DNA of 6,212 nucleotides. Source: Betaproteobacteria bacterium. GTDB lineage: Bacteria; Desulfobacterota; Desulfovibrionia; Desulfovibrionales; Desulfovibrionaceae. A model generated the notes under the pieces. The model saw nothing but the letters and a program-made list of their open reading frames with translations, was not told the DNA's origin and ran no database searches. Positions within the stretch are counted from its first letter, which is position 1. Every line of letters starts with the position of its first letter. A program made the position numbers and the translations under genes. The stretch covers positions 1-6,212 of the forward strand of contig WRKB01000232.1 in assembly GCA_009778295.1 (NCBI GenBank), read 5' to 3'. Of this stretch, positions 1 to 5,720 are shown piece by piece.

Positions 1-1217
1 ATGACCGAAGAACCGTGCAGTCCGAACATGCGGAACAGTCTGTCAAGCATATAGGCCACGCGGGCCATGTAGCCGGAATCCTCCATAAAGGCCACGCACA
101 GGAACATGCACATGATAAGCGGCACAAAGCTCATCACCCCCCCCACGCCGGCGATAATGCCGTCCACGAGTAAAGAGCGCGTCAAGCCTTCCGGCATGGC
201 CGCAGAAATGGTCTCCCCGAGCCACTTGAAAAAGCCTTCCACCCAACCCATAGGGATTTCGCCCAGGCAAAAGCTTACCTGGTAGGTCATGTACAGGATG
301 GCAAGCATAAGTACAGGGCCGAGTACCTGTTGGGTAAGCACACTGTCCAGGCGTTCGGAAAATTCCAGATGGCGTTCGCGGTCTTCTTCCTCGCGGGTAA
401 CCACGCCCTGGCGCAACAGGGAATTGATGTAGCCGTAGCGATAGTCGGCCAGACGCGCTTCTGGCGTGGTGTTCAAACTGTTGCCCAGGTGTTCGGCGAG
501 TATATTCGCCATCTGTTCAAGTTCCGGGCCTATTTTTCCCGCGCGGCGGCCCTGGGCGATAATGTCCTCATCGCCTTCCAGGTATTTTATGGCAGTCCAG
601 CGTACCGGATACTCCCGGGTCAAAAAGTCCGCAGACTGGATCGCCTTTTCCATCTCGTCCAGCACCGGGTCCAGATCCGGGCCGTAGGAGATGCGCAGGG
701 GCTGCCATTCCTGTCCACGGTATTCCAAGGCGCGCTCAATGGCGGCGTACATCAGGTCATCCACCCCGATGCCGACTTTGGCCACAGTCTCGTATACCGG
801 GACGCCCAGCAGTTCGGCAAGGCGGGCCGCATCCACGCGCAAGCCCTTTTTGTGGGCTTCGTCCATCATGTTGAGGCCCAGCACCAGCGGCACGCCAAGC
901 TCCATAATCTGTACTGCCAGATACAGATTGCGCTCGAGTACTCCGGCATTGAGCACATCCACCACGACATCCGGCTTACCCTGCGTGATTTCCCGGCGCG
1001 TGACGCGTTCTTCCTGGGTATAGGCGCTTAGGGAATAGCTTCCCGGTAAGTCCGTAACCACGGCATGCTGCCCGTGGCGTTCCACCTCGCGCTGCTGGCG
1101 CTCGACCGTGGTGCCGGGATAATTGCCCACCCGCCGATGCGCGCCGGTAAAGGCGTTGAACAGCGTAGTTTTTCCGGAATTCGGGTTTCCCACCAGGGCA
1201 ATGCGTATGTTCGCCAT
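1..1217 (-). CDS. feoB: Ferrous iron transporter FeoB, N-terminal part (3' end outside window)
   Basis: FeoB is the inner-membrane Fe(II) uptake protein: a cytosolic G-protein domain followed by a membrane permease. The frame is open from the ATG at 1217 to the left edge, giving 405 residues of a family usually about 700-780 long. G-domain motifs are visible: G1 GNPNSGKT at residues 10-17, the switch region GNYPGTT at 31-37, G3 DLPG at 56-59 and G4 NMMD at 116-119. A helical linker follows, then hydrophobic segments near 294-318 and 349-378. The family signature EDSGYMAR lies at 379-386, and GLHGSS at 399-404 matches the start of the first gate motif. The start is supported by its position just before G1; the ribosome binding site is weak (GGACA about 5 bases upstream). 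No feoA lies directly upstream; purE does, 39 bases away. Identification is firm; the missing C-terminus cannot be judged. Confidence 0.96.
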   Translation of the reverse strand, partial: MANIRIALVGNPNSGKTTLFNAFTGAHRRVGNYPGTTVERQQREVERHGQHAVVTDLPGSYSLSAYTQEERVTRREITQGKPDVVVDVLNAGVLERNLYLAVQIMELGVPLVLGLNMMDEAHKKGLRVDAARLAELLGVPVYETVAKVGIGVDDLMYAAIERALEYRGQEWQPLRISYGPDLDPVLDEMEKAIQSADFLTREYPVRWTAIKYLEGDEDIIAQGRRAGKIGPELEQMANILAEHLGNSLNTTPEARLADYRYGYINSLLRQGVVTREEEDRERHLEFSERLDSVLTQQVLGPVLMLAILYMTYQVSFCLGEIPMGWVEGFFKWLGETISAAMPEGLTRSLLVDGIIAGVGGVMSFVPLIMCMFLCVAFMEDSGYMARVAYMLDRLFRMFGLHGSSV

Positions 1218-1240
1218 AGCGTGTCCAGCATATTTCACTT

Positions 1241-1255
1241 GTCGCGTGACGCGAC
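1241..1255. repeat. Perfect 7-bp inverted repeat between purE and feoB
   Basis: The 15 bases GTCGCGTGACGCGAC read the same on both strands apart from the central base. The repeat starts one base past the purE stop codon (1257-1259, minus strand) and ends 23 bases before the feoB ATG. As RNA it can form a 6-bp GC-rich stem with a three-base loop. No U-run follows in the feoB direction, so it is not a standard intrinsic terminator. It could be an operator, a processing or attenuating hairpin, or chance in GC-rich DNA. Confidence 0.5.
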
Positions 1256-1256
1256 G

Positions 1257-1769
1257 CTACCCGTTTTGAAATCCCCAGCGGCGTTCAAGATCAGTTCCGG
1301 CTTTTTTCACGTCCGTCTTAAAGTTTTCCCTGCTCTCTTTGATCCGCTCGCCCAGAGCCGGATCGTTCAAGGCCAGAATTTGCGCGGCCATCCAGGCTGC
1401 GTTGCGCGCTCCGGCCTTGTCGAGCGCCATCGTTGCCACCGGAAAACCCGGAGGCATCTGCATGGTTGCAAGCAGGGCATCCATGCCGCCCAAGGGCGAG
1501 GCCGCAAGGGGAATACCAATCACCGGCTTGCAGGTACGGGCGGCAACCGCCCCGGCCAGATGCGCGGCCATGCCCGCCGCGCAGATGAATACTTGGCAAC
1601 CCTGCTTTTCAAGTTCGTCCACCAGAGCTTCTGTGCGCTGTGGCGTGCGGTGCGCGGAGCTTACCGTAAAACGGAACGGAATCTCCAGCTTGCGCAGCAC
1701 TTCCGCGCATGGTGTCACCAAAACCTCATCCGATATGGAGCCGATAAATATCGCTACTTTTGTTGGCAT
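1257..1769 (-). CDS. purE: N5-carboxyaminoimidazole ribonucleotide mutase (PurE)
   Basis: PurE forms 4-carboxy-5-aminoimidazole ribonucleotide in de novo purine synthesis, in the cytosol. The 170-residue protein has the usual length for a stand-alone bacterial PurE. The nucleotide and phosphate-binding motif GSISD is at residues 10-14, the SAHRTP motif with the catalytic-region histidine at 38-43, and AGMAAHLAG at 65-73 (family form AGGAAHLPG). PVIGIP follows at 82-87 and MQMPPGFPVAT at 103-113. These fit class I (mutase working on N5-CAIR) better than class II AIR carboxylase. No purK is present in the window, so the partner enzyme cannot be checked. The start at 1769 is preceded by AAGGTG (minus strand, 1774-1779) at a short but workable spacing. 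It lies 95 bases downstream of purD, same strand, consistent with a shared purine operon. Confidence 0.95.
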   Translation of the reverse strand: MPTKVAIFIGSISDEVLVTPCAEVLRKLEIPFRFTVSSAHRTPQRTEALVDELEKQGCQVFICAAGMAAHLAGAVAARTCKPVIGIPLAASPLGGMDALLATMQMPPGFPVATMALDKAGARNAAWMAAQILALNDPALGERIKESRENFKTDVKKAGTDLERRWGFQNG

Positions 1770-1808
1770 ACGGCACCTTGTTCAGAACATGTTACGCCTG
1801 GGATGTTT

Positions 1809-1845
1809 GCTTGACGGAGGGCAAGGCCCGGCGACAATTTCAAGC
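1809..1845 (-). other. Nested inverted repeats in the purD-purE gap
   Basis: An outer perfect 6-bp inverted repeat pairs 1809-1814 (GCTTGA) with 1840-1845 (TCAAGC). Within it a GGGC/GCCC hairpin with a three-base loop spans 1819-1829. On the purD-purE transcript this could fold as a structured intercistronic element, for example for mRNA processing or partial termination. There is no U-run after either stem, so a standard terminator is not supported. The rest of the 95-base gap (1770-1864) shows only the purE ribosome binding site. Confidence 0.35.
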
Positions 1846-1864
1846 GTAAAACACGTTCATCTGC

Positions 1865-3145
1865 TTAATTATCCTGTAAAAAATTGATTCCCTTCGTCCC
1901 GATATCCCGCCGGTAAAAACCGTTCGGCATGCAAATTTTTTTCAGAGCTCCATAGGCATTCTGCTGCGCCGCGACGAGGCCGCTGCCCAGAGCGGTCACG
2001 CAAAGCACACGTCCGCCTGAAGACAAGAGCCTGCCCTCTTTATGCACGGTACCGCCGTGAAAAACGATCACCCCGGTGTCTTTTTCTGCTTCGTCCAGAC
2101 CGGTAATCTCCATGCCGCCGGGGTAACTGCCGGGGTAGCCACTGGCGCAAAGGACCACGCCCAGAGCGGTGGCGCGTGTATACACAAGTTCTTCCCGCGC
2201 TATTCGTCCTTCGATGCAGGCCAGCATCAGCGTTGCGAGATCGGACTCCAGCCGCAGCATCAGCGGCTGACATTCCGGATCACCGAAACGCACGTTGTAT
2301 TCCAGTACCTTGGGGCCATTGGCAGTCAGCATCAACCCGGCATATAACACGCCTGTAAAGGGATGGCCGCGTCCGGCCATACTCTTCATGACTGGCCGGA
2401 TGACCAGATCCGCCATGCGTTCAAGCTGATTGTCCGGCAGGAGCGGCGCCGGGCTGTAGGCGCCCATGCCACCGGTGTTCGGCCCTGTGTCACCGTCAAA
2501 AACCGCCTTGTGGTCCTGCGCTGAAGGCAGCGGCAAGGCCTCTCTACCATCGCACAGGCACAGGAAAGAAACCTCCTCACCTGTCAAGTATTCTTCGATC
2601 AGAACGGTATTGGCGGCTGCACCATGTATTTTTTTTCCCATCATCTCGTCAAGTGCTGCCAGGGCTTCCTCAAGGCTTTGGGCAACCACCACTCCCTTGC
2701 CCGCAGCCAACCCGTCGGCTTTGATCACGAGCGGCGCGCCCTGTTTGCGCGCGTAGTCTTTCGCGGCTACAAGATTCGTAAAGGTGGCGCAGGCCGCCGT
2801 GGGCACCCCGGCCTCGACCATGATTTCCTTGGCGAAACTTTTACTTCCCTCAAGCCGTGCACAATAGGCATCCGGGCCGAAGCAGGGGATACCCGCCCTG
2901 TTCATGGCATCGGTGATCCCCAAAGTCAAAGGGAGTTCCGGCCCGGGAACCACCAAGTCTATTTTTTCCCGACGGGCAAAATCCACCAGCTCTGGTATGG
3001 CATCCGCAGCTATCCTCGTATTTTGCGCCAAACCGTCGGTGCCACCGTTGCCAGGGGCCGCAAACACTGTATTTTCAAGATGCTGCCGGAACTTCCAGAC
3101 CAAGGCGTGCTCACGCCCGCCGGAACCGATGACGAGAATACGCAC
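1865..3145 (-). CDS. purD: Phosphoribosylamine-glycine ligase (GAR synthetase, PurD)
   Basis: PurD joins glycine to 5-phosphoribosylamine using ATP, the second step of de novo purine synthesis. The 426 residues match the usual length of about 420-430. N-terminal domain: GSGGREHAL at 7-15, PGNGGT at 31-36 and GPELPL at 68-73. ATP-grasp part: EGSKSFAK at 99-106, VIKADGLAAGKGV at 140-152, QDHKAVFDGDTGPNTGGMG at 210-228, and the metal-binding segment EYNVRFGDPE at 282-291. All key motifs look intact. The start codon is GTG, chosen because MRILVIGSGGREHAL begins right there, as in the family, and AGGAG sits 5 bases upstream. It is the first gene of the minus-strand group purD-purE-feoB and is divergent from the aryl-CoA ligase gene. 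Confidence 0.97.
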   Translation of the reverse strand: MRILVIGSGGREHALVWKFRQHLENTVFAAPGNGGTDGLAQNTRIAADAIPELVDFARREKIDLVVPGPELPLTLGITDAMNRAGIPCFGPDAYCARLEGSKSFAKEIMVEAGVPTAACATFTNLVAAKDYARKQGAPLVIKADGLAAGKGVVVAQSLEEALAALDEMMGKKIHGAAANTVLIEEYLTGEEVSFLCLCDGREALPLPSAQDHKAVFDGDTGPNTGGMGAYSPAPLLPDNQLERMADLVIRPVMKSMAGRGHPFTGVLYAGLMLTANGPKVLEYNVRFGDPECQPLMLRLESDLATLMLACIEGRIAREELVYTRATALGVVLCASGYPGSYPGGMEITGLDEAEKDTGVIVFHGGTVHKEGRLLSSGGRVLCVTALGSGLVAAQQNAYGALKKICMPNGFYRRDIGTKGINFLQDN

Positions 3146-3150
3146 GACGA

Positions 3151-3155
3151 CTCCT
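3151..3155 (-). promoter_or_regulatory. Ribosome binding site of purD
   Basis: AGGAG on the minus strand ends 5 bases before the GTG at 3143-3145. It supports the GTG as the true purD start; no ATG in frame lies nearby. Confidence 0.75.
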
Positions 3156-3188
3156 ATGGGGAGCGGCTCAGTGGGGGCAACGCACAGG

Positions 3189-3212
3189 GAATGCCTCGTA
3201 TATGGGGCACTC
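3189..3212 (-). other. Candidate hairpin in the purD leader
   Basis: In minus-strand RNA, GAGUGCC (3206-3212) can pair with GGCAUUC (3189-3195) across a 10-base loop, giving 7 pairs including one G-U. On the plus strand the same position is an A-C mismatch, so the stem is better formed in the purD transcript. It lies 33 bases before the purD ribosome binding site. No known riboswitch core was recognised here, and a regulatory role is only a possibility. Confidence 0.3.
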
Positions 3213-3237
3213 TCCGCTAGCCACCCCTCTGGCGTCC

Positions 3238-3255
3238 TTTGTTATTTTTTGTTAT
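3238..3255. repeat. Two direct copies of TTTGTTAT, 10 bp apart
   Basis: TTTGTTAT occurs at 3238-3245 and again at 3248-3255, a period of exactly 10 bases, in an AT-rich patch within otherwise GC-rich DNA. The repeats sit just upstream of, and overlapping, the expected -35 position of the candidate rightward promoter. Direct half-sites one helical turn apart are typical of activator sites such as those of OmpR/PhoB-type response regulators. No specific regulator can be named. Confidence 0.45.
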
Positions 3256-3283
3256 CTGAACTAAGCTCTCAGGGGTGTATCAT
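3254..3283 (+). promoter_or_regulatory. Weak candidate promoter for the ligase operon
   Basis: TATCAT at 3278-3283 matches the sigma70 -10 consensus at five of six positions. No good -35 hexamer lies 16-18 bases upstream (only sequences such as CTGAAC or TCTGAA). That would suit an activator-dependent promoter using the direct repeats at 3238-3255. The predicted start near 3290 would leave a leader of roughly 85 bases before the ATG at 3374. Confidence 0.35.
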
Positions 3284-3298
3284 AGAGGAAGCCTCCAA

Positions 3299-3327
3299 AA
3301 TGTACCTGCGACAGGCAGGAATTTCAA
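3299..3327 (-). promoter_or_regulatory. Sigma70-type promoter driving purD
   Basis: On the minus strand, TTGAAA (3322-3327, five of six consensus matches) is followed after exactly 17 bases by TACATT (3299-3304, four of six). The predicted transcription start is near 3292, giving a leader of about 147 bases to the purD GTG. The spacer holds a perfect inverted repeat, CCTGC and GCAGG around five bases (3305-3319), which may be an operator. The -10 boxes of the two divergent promoters are only about 15 bases apart. Confidence 0.55.
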
Positions 3328-3373
3328 ATCTTTTTTCCTGTTGCATTCCCGCAGATCAGGCAAGAGAGAACTT

Positions 3374-4666
3374 ATGACCGTCCAGAAGCACCGTTTTATA
3401 CCGGCGTTCAAAGACGAAGAAGCCGTCTTCCAGCGGCAGCTTGAGGGCGTACGCTGGACGGTACGCCATGCGCGCAATTCTCCTCAGTACAAGGGGAAAC
3501 TGGACGCCGCCGGCGTACATCCCGAAGATATTCAAAGCCTGGATGACGTGCGCCGGCTGCCGCTGAGTTCGGCGGACGATCTGCGTGCCGGGTACCCTCT
3601 GCCTCTGCTCTGCATTCCCGAGCGCGATATCGTGCGGATACACGCCAGTTCCGGCACAACGGGCAAGCGTAAAATTCTGGCGTACAGTCGGCGTGATGTG
3701 GACAATTTCGGACTGCAGATGGCTCGCTGCTATGAGATGGCCGGGCTGACCTCCATGGATCGCATCCAGATAGCTGTGGGCTATGGCCTGTGGACAGCAG
3801 GTGCAGGTTTTCAAGCCGGCAGCGAACTGTTTGGCGCCCTGACCGTACCGATAGGGCCGGGCAATTTAGACATCCATTTGCAAATGCTGAAGGACATGGG
3901 AACAACCTGCTTCGCCGCCACCGCCTCCATGGCCCTGTTGATGGCCGAGGAAGTGGAACGTAGTGGTATTGTTGACAAGATAAAGCTGCGCAAGATTATC
4001 TTCGGCTCCGAGGCATGCAGCGACAAGATGCGGGCATCCTTTGAAAGAAGATTGCGGCTTGAAGGCAGCTACGATATCGGCGGTATGACGGAAATGTACG
4101 GCCCCGGCTCATCCATTGAATGCGACGCGCACCAGGGACTGCATTATTGGCCCGACCTTTTCTACATGGAAATATTGGACCCCGATACTCTTGAGCCTGT
4201 CAAACCCGGTGAAGTGGGCGAAATGGTGGTCACCACCCTGTGCAAGGAAGCAACGCCGCTTATCCGCTACCGTACCCGCGACCTTACCCGTTTGCTGCCG
4301 GGCGTTTGCGCCTGCGGCCTGAATTTGCCCAGGCACGACAAAATCTATGCCCGTAGCGACGACATGTTCATTTTGCGAGGAGTCAATATCTATCCTGGCC
4401 AAATTATGGATGTTCTGGCTCAGTTTCCGGAACTCGGCGGCGAGTACCATATCACACTGACCCGCGCTAACGGCCGCGACTGCATGGATTTGGCGACGGA
4501 ACGGCACAGCAGCGTCTCTTCCGGATTGGATCAGGATCTGGCGGCGCGCGTGGCGGAACAGCTGCACGTAAAACTCCTGGTTCGTGGTAAGGTGCGGATA
4601 GTGGACCCCGGCAGCCTGCCGCGCACCGTCAGCAAATCGAAACGCATCACGGATCTGCGTTCGTAA
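3374..4666 (+). CDS. PaaK-family AMP-forming aryl-CoA ligase (phenylacetate-CoA ligase-like)
   Basis: Members activate an aryl acid with ATP to an acyl-adenylate and pass it to CoA. The protein is 430 residues, the usual PaaK length. Visible motifs: P-loop SSGTTGK at 92-98, the PaaK-type segment GYGLWTAGAGFQAG at 136-149, GSEACS at 211-216, GGMTEMYGPG at 236-245, RYRTRDLTR at 298-306, CACG at 312-315, SDDMFILRGVNIYPGQI at 328-344 and a C-terminal SKSKRI whose Lys421 is the likely adenylation lysine. The ATG at 3374 is preferred over an in-frame GTG at 3275. The extra 33 residues have no family counterpart, and the GTG lies inside the promoter region. The ribosome binding site (GAGAGAA) is weak. 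It leads a tight three-gene group. The substrate is not fixed by the sequence: phenylacetate, indoleacetate or another aryl acid is possible, so no gene symbol is given. Confidence 0.9.
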   Translation: MTVQKHRFIPAFKDEEAVFQRQLEGVRWTVRHARNSPQYKGKLDAAGVHPEDIQSLDDVRRLPLSSADDLRAGYPLPLLCIPERDIVRIHASSGTTGKRKILAYSRRDVDNFGLQMARCYEMAGLTSMDRIQIAVGYGLWTAGAGFQAGSELFGALTVPIGPGNLDIHLQMLKDMGTTCFAATASMALLMAEEVERSGIVDKIKLRKIIFGSEACSDKMRASFERRLRLEGSYDIGGMTEMYGPGSSIECDAHQGLHYWPDLFYMEILDPDTLEPVKPGEVGEMVVTTLCKEATPLIRYRTRDLTRLLPGVCACGLNLPRHDKIYARSDDMFILRGVNIYPGQIMDVLAQFPELGGEYHITLTRANGRDCMDLATERHSSVSSGLDQDLAARVAEQLHVKLLVRGKVRIVDPGSLPRTVSKSKRITDLRS

Positions 4667-4676
4667 AGGATGGAGC

Positions 4677-4946
4677 ATGCGGGATGAGCGCGGTTTGTAC
4701 TACCACCCCCAGCCCGGCAATCCCAAGGTGCGTGTCTATGTGCGCGCGGGGAAGGGCGCTGAGGTGGAATTCCGCCTTTGGCAGGCGGAGTACCCGGAAG
4801 TTTGGGAAAAGCACGAATGGATTCCGCTGGACGTCATCCATAAGGCAGCGCAACTGTATCGCGAACGGGGCCGCGGTCCGCTTCAGGGGAACCCCCTGGC
4901 CCTGTATGACGAAACAGTGGCTAAAGCTCTTTTGCAGGAGCGTTGA
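4677..4946 (+). CDS. Unknown 89-residue protein in the ligase operon
   Basis: I do not recognise this family. The gene starts 10 bases after the ligase stop. AAAGGA at 4665-4670, overlapping that stop codon, gives a well-spaced ribosome binding site for the ATG at 4677. The protein is soluble in appearance, with no signal peptide, membrane segment or cysteine pair. The first half looks strand-rich (KVRVYVRAG at residues 17-25, AEVEFRLW at 28-35). The second half looks helical (LDVIHKAAQLYRERG at 51-65 and DETVAKALLQER at 78-89) and contains several aromatic residues. The next gene follows after 6 bases. Tight packing and good translation signals make it a real gene. Its role is unknown, though co-transcription suggests a link to the ligase or the following protein. 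Confidence 0.75.
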   Translation: MRDERGLYYHPQPGNPKVRVYVRAGKGAEVEFRLWQAEYPEVWEKHEWIPLDVIHKAAQLYRERGRGPLQGNPLALYDETVAKALLQER

Positions 4947-4952
4947 TACGCC

Positions 4953-5708
4953 ATGCCGCGCATATGGATAAGCGGGGACAAAGCCATCCTGCTGCGTGAT
5001 TTTCTGCGCGACTATTGTCAGGTATTCGCTGTGCTGGAAGAACAGCTCCGGCGTTTTACGCTTTCGGGTACGCTTTCGTATGCGGTGCTGCGCGATCTTG
5101 TGGGCAGTGAGGAGCAGAACGGGCTGTTCTGGCTGCTTAAAGACAGCGCTCACCATCTCTTCCGCAGCGATGAGGAAAATATGGCGGGCATGCTGCTCGA
5201 CTGGGCAGTAGGCTATGCTTTCCACGAATGCGTCAAGCTCATGGAGGACGCCTTTCAATATCAGCACTACCGCAATCGTTTTCTGGAGTTCAAAGAACGG
5301 GCGGCCGCGCAGGAAGGGCGAACAGTTGAACAGCTCTTTCCGCTTTTGATGCAAACCCATGAAAGCGCTTGGCGCGAACTGACGCGCATCGTCCACACCC
5401 TGTCCCAATGTCGCGAACTGTTGGTGCATTATCTGCCCCCTTACGGTTCGGCTGGCCAGTTGGCGCGCCTGCTGCTGGAACGGGAGGAACTGGTGCGGCA
5501 TGTTTTTGGGGCAGCGTATGTGCAATTGCTTGAGGCCTTGTACGGACAGGAACGAGGACGCATGCTGCTGCTGGCGGCCAAGGACTTTTTGGACGGAGGC
5601 CGTCCGCAGGCGGCGTGCGATGTCCTGGCCAAGCTTCAGACCGTGCCGTGCTCGTTGGCTGCCGAAGCCGCCGAGCTGCGGACCATGGCGCGAAAAGCAC
5701 TGGAATGA
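4953..5708 (+). CDS. Unknown 251-residue helical protein in the ligase operon
   Basis: I do not recognise this family. The ATG at 4953 has AGGAG at 4936-4940, a rather long 12-base spacing, within the end of the upstream gene. The protein appears cytosolic and almost wholly alpha-helical, rich in Leu, Glu, Arg and Ala, with no signal peptide or clear membrane segment. A central stretch (about residues 80-135) carries many aromatic and charged residues. The C-terminal 60 residues (AKDFLDGGRPQAACDVLAKLQ and the following helix) resemble a single TPR-like helical pair. That suggests a scaffold or partner-binding role, but this is inference from composition. It ends the plus-strand group and faces the next gene tail to tail, 12 bases away. 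Confidence 0.75.
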   Translation: MPRIWISGDKAILLRDFLRDYCQVFAVLEEQLRRFTLSGTLSYAVLRDLVGSEEQNGLFWLLKDSAHHLFRSDEENMAGMLLDWAVGYAFHECVKLMEDAFQYQHYRNRFLEFKERAAAQEGRTVEQLFPLLMQTHESAWRELTRIVHTLSQCRELLVHYLPPYGSAGQLARLLLEREELVRHVFGAAYVQLLEALYGQERGRMLLLAAKDFLDGGRPQAACDVLAKLQTVPCSLAAEAAELRTMARKALE

Positions 5709-5720
5709 GCGAGCCTGATC

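Noticed and set aside
330..1031. Plus-strand open frame of 233 codons
   Set aside because: It is entirely antisense to feoB, whose G-domain and membrane motifs are clear.
1241..1255. Intrinsic terminator after purE
   Set aside because: The GC-rich stem is not followed by a U-run in the direction of transcription.
1065..1814. Plus-strand open frame of 249 codons
   Set aside because: It runs antisense across the feoB start, all of purE and the purE leader; no recognisable motif.
2624..3220. Plus-strand open frame of 198 codons
   Set aside because: It is antisense to the purD N-terminal and ATP-grasp motifs and enters the divergent promoter region.
3146..3292. Purine or other known riboswitch before purD
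   Set aside because: I could not find a conserved riboswitch core; only generic stems are visible.
3269..3296. Four-codon minus-strand frame (ATG ATA CAC CCC TGA) with GGAGG 8 bases upstream, in the purD leader
   Set aside because: The spacing is good, but the predicted transcription start falls at or inside the GGAGG, so it would probably not work, and a four-codon peptide cannot be supported from sequence alone.
3275..3373. 33-codon N-terminal extension of the ligase from an in-frame GTG
   Set aside because: The extension lies over the promoter region, has no ribosome binding site or family counterpart, and the protein from the ATG at 3374 has the normal length.
4647..5525. Long minus-strand open frame of 292 codons opposite the two unknown genes
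   Set aside because: It lies antisense to two genes with good ribosome binding sites and tight operon spacing, overlaps the end of the ligase gene, and its translation shows no family motif. It is a shadow frame of GC-rich coding DNA.
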